From Profundicola sp048268105 (GTDB lineage Bacteria > Bacteroidota > Bacteroidia > Flavobacteriales > Weeksellaceae): a stretch of 39,208 bases of DNA. Made by a program: the position numbers and the translations under genes. A model generated the notes under the pieces. It searched no databases. It saw only the letters and a program-made list of their open reading frames with translations, and was not told the DNA's origin. Shown here one piece after another: positions 33,283 to 39,208 of the stretch. Location of the stretch: contig JBLWWH010000024.1 of NCBI GenBank assembly GCA_048268105.1, positions 1 through 39,208 of the forward strand, in the 5' to 3' direction. Positions within the stretch are counted from its first letter, which is position 1. Every line of letters starts with the position of its first letter.

Positions 33283-34242
33283 ACGAAACTCATCTTCCTA
33301 GTCCATCTTAAATATTATCCGTTTGCCTCATTTTTAATCCTATACTTTGGTTTAACAAGCATTGTTTTGGCACAAAAAGAGGATAAATCCAAATATCCAG
33401 ACATTGTAGTAGAAGCTTATTACTCAGGCTATTTTGATGTTTTTGAACAGCTTTATGGCGGTCAAGGTTTGAATTTTCCTATTCGTATGAATCCTGATAA
33501 GATTTTAGGAGAGAACAAAGAAAAATGGTTTGTAAGCTTACCAAAAGACAGTTATATCATTCTGGAGTATACCGATAATGAAATTATAGATGCGCCCAAT
33601 CAACCAGATGTTATAGTGGTGGAGCACGGATGTTGTGATGAATGGGCAGAAATTTATGTTAGTAACGATGGAAAAGAATTTACGTTTTTAGGAGTTGTCA
33701 ATGATTGTGGTCAAGACAAATTAGACTTAGCGGATATAGGTTATGATAAACCCGTAAGATTCGTAAAAGTGGTAGGGCTGGACGTTAAATGTGCATCACC
33801 TGGTTTTGACTTGGTGTCTGTGCATGCATTGCCTGGAGCAAACAAGAGATTATATGTAGGTATGGATCAGGTAGAAGAGTATTTTGAAGAAGAAAAAACA
33901 GATGAAATTTTAATTCTTGAGAATGTTTATTTCGATACCGATGAGGATCAAATTCAATATAGCGGAACTGTGGACTTAAATAAGGTAATCAAAAAGCTGT
34001 TAGAATTTCCAGAGATAAAAATCAAAGTTTCGGGTCACACAGACAATATTGCGACCGCCGCTTACAATCTTAATTTATCTAAACGAAGAGCAAAAGCTGT
34101 AAAGGATTACTTAATCCAAAATAATATAAACGCAAATCGCATAGAAACTGAAGGTTTTGGTTTAACTCGACCACTGCGCACCAATGAAACCGAAGAAGGT
34201 AGAGCTCAAAATAGGAGAGTAGAGATCACGCGTTTGAATTAA
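33283..34242 (+). CDS. OmpA-family cell-surface protein with apparent ACG start
   Basis: The frame is open from a TAA at 33277. Codons from 33283 (ACG) spell a clear signal peptide (x-KLIFLVHLKYYPFASFLI ... SIVLA, cut before QKEDK), but no ATG, GTG or CTG exists there; the only standard start is TTG at 33367, inside the signal's end. The mature protein has a beta-sandwich domain (about 35-190: DKILGENKEKWFVSLPKDSY, EWAEIYVSNDGKEFTFLG) like the discoidin-type surface domains of Bacteroidota. The C-terminal OmpA domain (NVYFDTDEDQI, GHTDNIATAAYNLNLSKRRA, NRRVEI) binds peptidoglycan. Either ACG is the start, or ATG has been lost by mutation or misread. Confidence 0.75.
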   Translation, partial: TKLIFLVHLKYYPFASFLILYFGLTSIVLAQKEDKSKYPDIVVEAYYSGYFDVFEQLYGGQGLNFPIRMNPDKILGENKEKWFVSLPKDSYIILEYTDNEIIDAPNQPDVIVVEHGCCDEWAEIYVSNDGKEFTFLGVVNDCGQDKLDLADIGYDKPVRFVKVVGLDVKCASPGFDLVSVHALPGANKRLYVGMDQVEEYFEEEKTDEILILENVYFDTDEDQIQYSGTVDLNKVIKKLLEFPEIKIKVSGHTDNIATAAYNLNLSKRRAKAVKDYLIQNNINANRIETEGFGLTRPLRTNETEEGRAQNRRVEITRLN

Positions 34243-34261
34243 GGATAAAACTTTAACCCAT

Positions 34262-34295
34262 AAAAAAAGGCAGCCAATTTTGACTGCCTTTTTTA
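34262..34295. terminator. Bidirectional terminator between the OmpA gene and dsbD
   Basis: AAAAGGCAG (ending 34273) and CTGCCTTTT (34284-34292) flank ten bases, with seven A before and a T-tract after, so both convergent genes can use it. Confidence 0.8.
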
Positions 34296-34315
34296 TTTAA
34301 TTTAAATCCTTAGGA

Positions 34316-36451
34316 TTATTTACTCTTATTGAAGTTTTCAATTCCTTCGTCCATCCATTTAATATAGGTGTCGATATTTAACTCAGTTCCCATCGGTTCG
34401 TTGAAGTGATTTAAATCCTCGTCAACGATTATATATAATGGCTGTGAATTAGATTGGAATTTCTCAATTTGATAAGCTGACCATTTATCACCAATCGTCT
34501 TAAGCTTTCTTCCTTTTGCTTCTGAATAAACTTTTTCCTCTTCTGGTAACTCAATCATTCTATCAACATAAAGCGAAGCTAAAACAACTTCCTCAGAAAG
34601 CTTAGCCATAACCTGTGGGTCAGACCAAACATTATCTTCAACTTTTCTACAGTTCGCACAAGCATCTCCTGTAAAGTCAATCATCACTGGTTTTCCTACT
34701 TCTTTAGCATACGCAAAAGCGTCATCTATGTCATAGAAAGCAGGGATTTGGTGTGGACCATAATGAGCATTTTCTGGGAGAGCAGCTGCATTGCTTGTTA
34801 ATCCTCCTCCGCCAAAGAATCCTGTTGGAGACTCAGCATAGTTTTTAGGTGGAGTAAGTCCACTCAATAATTTAAGAGGTGCTCCCCATAAACCTGGAAT
34901 CATATAGAATACAAACACAAAAGTTAAGATGGCAAACATTAATCTTGGAACTCCAATTTTGTTGTCATCAGAATCTAATGATAAACGGAACGCATTGATT
35001 AAATATAATCCCATCACAAAGAAAATTCCAATCCAAATAGATAAGAAAATCTCTCTTTCTAACCAGTGTGCTTGCCAAACTAAATCAGCATTTGATAAGA
35101 ATTTAAGTGCAAAGGCTAATTCAATAAAACCTAAAGATACTTTTACGGTATTCAACCATCCACCAGAACTTGGTAATGAATTCAACCATCCTGGGAAAAT
35201 CGCAAATAAAGTAAATGGTAATGCTAATGCCAATGAGAAACCAAACATTCCAATTGCTGGTCCTAATAAGGCTCCTGTGTTAGCTGATTCCACTAATAAA
35301 GTTCCAATAATAGGTCCTGTACAAGAGAATGAAACCAAGGTTAAAGTTAATGCCATAAAGAAGATTCCGATTAATCCTCCTTTGTCAGCTCCTTTGTCTG
35401 CTTTGTTTACCCATTTAGAAGGTAATGTGATTTCAAATGCTCCAAAGAACGAAATCGCAAAAATGATAAATAATACAAAGAATGCGATGTTCACCCATGG
35501 ATTGGTTGCCAATGCATTTAATGCGCCAGGACCAAAAATAGCCGTAATGACTAATCCTAGAGCTACATAAATAACGATAATCGATATACCATATATAAGT
35601 GCTTTAATGATCCCACTTTTTCTTGTTTTACTTTGCTTGGTAAACATGCTCACCGTCAATGGAATCATTGGGAAAATACAAGGCATCAATAAAGCTGCAA
35701 AACCTCCAACGAACCCAAAAATGAAGATCTCCCAAAACGAGCGATTTCCTTTTTTTCCTGGTTCCTTTACGTCAATATTAGTTTCTACATTCGCTGACTC
35801 AGTTTTGCCTTCTGTATTTTGATTAGCCGAAGATAAATCTGGCGCAGGTAAACTTATAGCACCATCAGAATCCGAATCATTATCTGTGGTTTCTGAATCA
35901 TTTGACGTTAATTCATTCTTATCATTTGCAGGCTCTTCATCTTCCTTGTCAGCGTCAGGTGTTTTATTTTGAGTGGTTGATTTTTTAGGTTTAAGATCAA
36001 AACTAAATGTTTTATAATCTGGCGCTAAACAACCTTCATCATTACAAACTTGAAACATGATTTCAACCTCCGCCTTGGTGGCTTTGGTTGCCTCGACTTT
36101 CTGAATAAATGTAACTTTGCCGCCATAATACTGCTCACGTGCGCTAATCAATTCATTGAAAACATCTAATAATTTCCCCTTCTCTTGAATTTCACCAACC
36201 ACCTTAATGTCCTTGTTATCCGTCCAAGTAAAGGATGTCGGAATTCCAACACCACCAGAGTCCTCACCCTGTTTTGTAGAGTAAACATGCCAGGTATCCT
36301 CTAAGATAGCCGTCATGTGAATTTCAAAAGTGTTGTCGTCGATTTGTTTGGATTCAGAAGTCCACTTGATTGGATTCAGAATTTGGGAAAATGCGAAAAA
36401 ATGAAGGACAATGAACAATAATGTTAATCCAATTTTTCTACCTGTAACCAT
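34316..36451 (-). CDS. dsbD: Thiol:disulfide interchange protein DsbD
   Basis: 711 aa. Signal peptide 1-22 (cut near FAFS-Q), N-terminal periplasmic domain with the CNDEGC cysteine pair, then an acidic, low-complexity linker (about 165-235). The eight-helix electron-transfer domain has the two buried cysteines in LLMPCIFPMIP and SFSCTGPIIG. The C-terminal thioredoxin-like domain has CANC in DFTGDACANCRKVE. It carries electrons from cytosolic thioredoxin across the inner membrane to reduce periplasmic disulfides and c-type cytochrome apoproteins. The start overlaps tilS by 28 bases, so they share a transcript. Confidence 0.93.
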   Translation of the reverse strand: MVTGRKIGLTLLFIVLHFFAFSQILNPIKWTSESKQIDDNTFEIHMTAILEDTWHVYSTKQGEDSGGVGIPTSFTWTDNKDIKVVGEIQEKGKLLDVFNELISAREQYYGGKVTFIQKVEATKATKAEVEIMFQVCNDEGCLAPDYKTFSFDLKPKKSTTQNKTPDADKEDEEPANDKNELTSNDSETTDNDSDSDGAISLPAPDLSSANQNTEGKTESANVETNIDVKEPGKKGNRSFWEIFIFGFVGGFAALLMPCIFPMIPLTVSMFTKQSKTRKSGIIKALIYGISIIVIYVALGLVITAIFGPGALNALATNPWVNIAFFVLFIIFAISFFGAFEITLPSKWVNKADKGADKGGLIGIFFMALTLTLVSFSCTGPIIGTLLVESANTGALLGPAIGMFGFSLALALPFTLFAIFPGWLNSLPSSGGWLNTVKVSLGFIELAFALKFLSNADLVWQAHWLEREIFLSIWIGIFFVMGLYLINAFRLSLDSDDNKIGVPRLMFAILTFVFVFYMIPGLWGAPLKLLSGLTPPKNYAESPTGFFGGGGLTSNAAALPENAHYGPHQIPAFYDIDDAFAYAKEVGKPVMIDFTGDACANCRKVEDNVWSDPQVMAKLSEEVVLASLYVDRMIELPEEEKVYSEAKGRKLKTIGDKWSAYQIEKFQSNSQPLYIIVDEDLNHFNEPMGTELNIDTYIKWMDEGIENFNKSK

Positions 36452-37719
36452 ATATTTGTTTCTTTATCGGCTATAAAACTTTCATCCCATCGCAGCCCGG
36501 GAATACCAATGATTCTATCATCTGCATCACACAAAATCCAAGTATTTTCTTTTTCAATTTTAGATAACTTCAAATCCTTGAAAAATTTACTTACTTTTTT
36601 GGATTGTCCTCCCATGCCATTCGGGCGAAATTTATCACCATTTTCACGAATCCGTAAAGATATGGGAAATTTAATTTTTTCGAAGTCCAAATGACGCGAA
36701 AAATCCCTCGGTTGAGTTAATCTTTTCTTAAATCGTAACCGAATCGGATTTTCGATATCAGTAATTTCGTGAAAAACGTATTTCTCTAAAGATTTTTCAG
36801 AATTTGCATGAAGAAGTAGTTGTCCTCGGTTTTTAATTAATCTGTAATTTTTTGACTGAATTTCTGCGCTTTCTTGACTATTCAATAACTTTTCTATAGA
36901 TTTAGGATGCCTAAAGCCATAGGGCTCAAATAAATAAAATAGAGCATTGATATACTTTTTTTCTTTCAATAATGAAAGATCAATCTTAAAGTAATCCTGT
37001 TCTTGTATAAATAAGCGATTTCTTAGCTCCTGTATATAATCAGAAATTAATTCGGCGTCCTGCTTTAAATGCTTAAGACTAGTAGAAAAACTTTGATTGA
37101 AATTTACATCTAAATCTTCCAAAGCCGGAACTACATGGTGTCGAATCTTATTTCTTAAATAATCATCTTCGGCATTGGTAGCGTCTTCACGCCAATTTAT
37201 TTGGTTGGTATCGGCAAATTTTTCGATTTCCTTTAATCCAACATCCCGCATTGGGCGGATGATATGCTCGTTGTGGTCGATTCCTGTTAGGCCTCGTAGC
37301 CCAGTGCCTCGCGATAAATTAATAATAAATGTTTCTATCGAATCGTTTAAGTGATGTGCGGTAACTATATAATCAAACAATTCCTGGTCTAATAAAATTT
37401 TAAACCATGCATATCTTAGTTGACGCGCTGACATTTGCAGAGAAATTCCTTCTCTTTCCATATGTTCTGGAACATTAAATTGCTCAGTTAAATAGGGAAT
37501 ATCATAGGTCGCACAAAGTTTTCTCACAAAATTTTCATCTTCTTTAGAAGCAGGTCCTCTTAAGCCAAATTGTGCATGTGCAACCCCGAATTTTAGCTTC
37601 AATTTTAACATGATATCAAAAAGCACACGACTATCAATACCACCACTCATGGCCAATAGATATTTTTTATCTACACCAAACGACTCAAACTCTCTATAAA
37701 TCTTGTCCTTAATATCCAT
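36424..37719 (-). CDS. tilS: tRNA(Ile)-lysidine synthase TilS
   Basis: 431 aa. The N-terminal PP-loop SGGIDS is at 25-30 (YLLAMSGGIDSRVLFDIM), followed by the conserved GLRGPASKEDENFVRKL and TAHHLNDSIETFIINLSRGTGLRGL that define TilS. The C-terminal domain has RIRENGDKFRPNGMGGQSKKVSKFFKDLKL. It attaches lysine to C34 of the tRNA-Ile CAU anticodon so that it reads AUA; normally essential. Divergent from the endonuclease gene, with overlapping promoter regions, and coupled with dsbD downstream. Confidence 0.95.
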   Translation of the reverse strand: MDIKDKIYREFESFGVDKKYLLAMSGGIDSRVLFDIMLKLKLKFGVAHAQFGLRGPASKEDENFVRKLCATYDIPYLTEQFNVPEHMEREGISLQMSARQLRYAWFKILLDQELFDYIVTAHHLNDSIETFIINLSRGTGLRGLTGIDHNEHIIRPMRDVGLKEIEKFADTNQINWREDATNAEDDYLRNKIRHHVVPALEDLDVNFNQSFSTSLKHLKQDAELISDYIQELRNRLFIQEQDYFKIDLSLLKEKKYINALFYLFEPYGFRHPKSIEKLLNSQESAEIQSKNYRLIKNRGQLLLHANSEKSLEKYVFHEITDIENPIRLRFKKRLTQPRDFSRHLDFEKIKFPISLRIRENGDKFRPNGMGGQSKKVSKFFKDLKLSKIEKENTWILCDADDRIIGIPGLRWDESFIADKETNIWLQVEKLD

Positions 37720-37745
37720 TTTCCTCTTAAAATGAAAACTTTACT

Positions 37746-37753
37746 TACATTTG
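37746..37753 (+). promoter_or_regulatory. -7 box of the endonuclease I gene
   Basis: TACATTTG, perfect TAnnTTTG, 30 bases before the ATG at 37784. Confidence 0.5.
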
Positions 37754-37759
37754 TCCTAA

Positions 37760-37767
37760 CAAAAATA
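37760..37767 (-). promoter_or_regulatory. -7 box of the tilS-dsbD operon
   Basis: The minus strand reads TATTTTTG, perfect TAnnTTTG, 40 bases before the tilS ATG at 37719. It lies six bases from the oppositely directed endonuclease box, so the two promoters probably compete for polymerase. Confidence 0.5.
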
Positions 37768-37783
37768 TACATACCATTTACAA

Positions 37784-38824
37784 ATGAAGAATTATTTATA
37801 CCTTTTATTTCTTTCGGCCTCATTCTTCTTACATGCACAATCCGCTCCTGCATATTATCAAAGTGTCGATCTTTCGATTGAAGGACAAGCGCTTAAGCAA
37901 GCTTTGAGTGGGCTTATCACCAATACACATAATTATACAGTTACCTACAATGAATTGTGGAGTATTTTGAAGCAAACGGATGAAAATCCAGAAAACTCAT
38001 CAGAGGTTGTCCTTATATACGGTTGGGATAACAACAACGCTGAAGACGACGATGATTATTCGAGAGACAAAGACGCGACTTGCGGTAATGGAAATCCCTG
38101 TACAGATGCCACTTGGAACCGCGAACATGTCTTCCCAAAAGGTTTAGATGGCTCTAATTCAGATAATAATGGACCAACGGCAGACCCACATCACCTCCGC
38201 CCTTCAGATGTAGAAATGAACAGTGCAAGAGGTAATCGTCCCTTTGGTTTTGGATCAGGAGTTCCATCTTATATTAATTCAAATGGTGATTTTTACCCAG
38301 GCGAAAATTGGAAAGGTGATGTTGCACGTATTATTATGTATATGTATTTGCGTTATGGCGAGCAGTGGAATCCTAATTATACAGGAACTGGTTCCAACAC
38401 ATATCACAGCGAAATGCCAGATATTTTCTTAGAGTGGAATGCCGAAGATCCAGTATCAGAGATCGAAATCAATCGAAACGAAATCCTTCAAGCTGTGCAA
38501 GGGAATAGAAACCCATTTATCGATAACCCATTCTTAGCATCTGTAATTTGGGGAGGTCCAAGCGCCGAGAATTCTTGGCCAGATACTCTTGGAACAGTTA
38601 ATCTAACTTCTGCTAAGATTCAAGTATATCCAAACCCAACCACAGAAACGGTTATTCTTTCCGGTTTGACTTCAACTGCGATTATCAATGTCTATAATAG
38701 TATGGGACAGTTGATTCAAACTTATAAAGGAGTGGATGAAGTGCCCTTGCCAGCAAAAGGAATGTATATTATTACCACGTCCGACCAAGGGGTTGAGAAT
38801 AGTTATAAGGTAATTCGCAAATAG
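37784..38824 (+). CDS. Secreted endonuclease I with T9SS sorting domain
   Basis: 346 aa. Signal peptide 1-18 (FFLHA-QS), then the endonuclease I (EndA/NucM) domain at about 25-260: catalytic His115 in WNREHVFPKG, DPHHLRPSD at 134-142, and NSARGNRPFG at 146-155 with the metal-ligand Asn. Cys100 and Cys106 may form a disulfide. Residues about 272-346 are a T9SS type A sorting domain (IQVYPNPTTETVILSGL ... KGMYIITTSDQG, ending in basic KVIRK). It is a nonspecific nuclease exported across the outer membrane, likely for using extracellular DNA as nutrient or for biofilm turnover. Monocistronic. Confidence 0.95.
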   Translation: MKNYLYLLFLSASFFLHAQSAPAYYQSVDLSIEGQALKQALSGLITNTHNYTVTYNELWSILKQTDENPENSSEVVLIYGWDNNNAEDDDDYSRDKDATCGNGNPCTDATWNREHVFPKGLDGSNSDNNGPTADPHHLRPSDVEMNSARGNRPFGFGSGVPSYINSNGDFYPGENWKGDVARIIMYMYLRYGEQWNPNYTGTGSNTYHSEMPDIFLEWNAEDPVSEIEINRNEILQAVQGNRNPFIDNPFLASVIWGGPSAENSWPDTLGTVNLTSAKIQVYPNPTTETVILSGLTSTAIINVYNSMGQLIQTYKGVDEVPLPAKGMYIITTSDQGVENSYKVIRK

Positions 38825-38851
38825 TCGAATAGTATATATAATTTAGAAGTG

Positions 38852-38876
38852 GGGGAGCGTTAGCTCTCCTTTTTTT
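38852..38876 (+). terminator. Endonuclease I terminator
   Basis: GGGGAGC and GCTCTCC form a 7-bp stem (one G-T wobble) around GTTA, followed by TTTTTTT, 28 bases after the stop. Confidence 0.75.
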
Positions 38877-38880
38877 ATTA

Positions 38881-39128
38881 GGGCGTGCCCTTGTTGCAGG
38901 TTTGCGTCATGCTTAAATCATAAATTCTAAACTTTACAAAAACACCTCTTTATAAAAGGTTGGGAGAGGGAGAAGCAACAAGGTCAGGCTGTTTCGGGGT
39001 TCCGTCTTCAGCTGGCTGGGACCAATTTAGAGTCAGGTATAACCAAAGCGGCCCTCAACATAAGCTTACAAGTAAGCCAAACTAAGTCCAGCAGAAGACC
39101 AAGCCCTGTCCATCCTTCACGCGAAAAA
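38881..39128. other. Folded gene-free element, candidate extragenic repeat or structured RNA
   Basis: This stretch is more GC-rich than other intergenic DNA here and has no reading frame of note. CCTTGTTGC (38889-38897) pairs perfectly with GCAACAAGG (38975-38983). CTTC-A-GCTGG (39006-39015) pairs with CCAGC-A-GAAG (39088-39097) around an A-A mismatch, enclosing a small hairpin GCTTAC-AA-GTAAGC at 39064-39077. The ends GGGCGTGCCC and CCATCCTTCACGC remind me of a widespread flavobacterial extragenic element bounded by GGGCGTT... and ...ATCCCTAACGC; this is memory, not a search. Nothing recognised in 39129-39208. Confidence 0.45.
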
Positions 39129-39208
39129 CGTACGGCTTGAGGCTCATTTTTATCGTCTAGATTCCTTCATAGTAGAGTAGCAAAAAACCCCAGTTAAAAT
39201 AAATTTAA

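Noticed and set aside
34929..35570. Plus-strand 213-codon open frame
   Set aside because: Antisense to the dsbD membrane domain; the Asn/Lys/Pro-rich translation is typical of the complement of hydrophobic codons.
1..39208. CRISPR array, prophage, toxin-antitoxin or defence island
   Set aside because: No regular direct repeats, phage structural genes, small paired toxin-antitoxin frames or defence nucleases were seen; the endonuclease I gene is a secreted nutritional-type nuclease.

Overview
The window is from a low-GC member of the Bacteroidota, almost certainly a gliding marine-type Flavobacteriaceae. The evidence is: gldF/gldG gliding genes; two genes ending in a type IX secretion (T9SS) type A sorting domain; a short primary sigma factor (RpoD, 288 aa) lacking region 1.1; A-rich start-codon contexts without Shine-Dalgarno sequences; and many perfect copies of the Bacteroidota -7 promoter box TAnnTTTG at sensible distances from genes. 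Most of the window is ordinary housekeeping chromosome. No phage, transposase or CRISPR was seen.

Layout. 1-2250 (minus): a leucine-rich-repeat secreted protein cut by the window edge, preceded by a T9SS-sorted propeller-like protein interrupted by one in-frame TAA. 2550-5155 (minus): a GT39-family membrane glycosyltransferase and phoH. 5195-9037 (plus): SAM hydrolase, hemJ, gldF, gldG. 9038-9509: a long gene-free stretch with a folded element, a terminator and the rpoD promoter. 9510-19441: rpoD, an FKBP lipoprotein, a PcrA/UvrD helicase, a DegP/HtrA protease, an AI-2E-type permease, mgtE and rsmA. 19541-23138: a tiny Cys-rich secreted protein, a domain-rich AlsT-like Na+/amino-acid symporter and a saccharopine-dehydrogenase-family enzyme. 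23384-24877: a tryptophan attenuator followed by a solo trpB. 24948-25713: a DUF421 membrane protein and initiator tRNA-Met. 25792-29450 (minus): a TroABCD-type metal ABC operon with an operator-like palindrome. 29593-38824: mfd, a small membrane protein, an OmpA-family protein whose signal peptide can only begin at a non-ATG codon, dsbD, tilS and a T9SS-secreted endonuclease I. 38881-39128: a second strongly folded gene-free element.

The most interesting item is the leader before trpB. It encodes a short peptide with adjacent Trp-Trp codons. After it come a strong intrinsic terminator and an upstream segment (23434-23443) that overlaps the end of the peptide gene and can pair with the 3' arm of the terminator. 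This is the arrangement expected of ribosome-mediated transcription attenuation. A second, 42-codon reading frame lies between the terminator and trpB and overlaps the trpB start as ATGA. Other points worth checking are the non-canonical OmpA start, the nonsense codon in the T9SS gene, the SprB-like plus lipoyl-like additions on the AlsT symporter, and two intergenic folded elements that may be members of flavobacterial extragenic repeat families.
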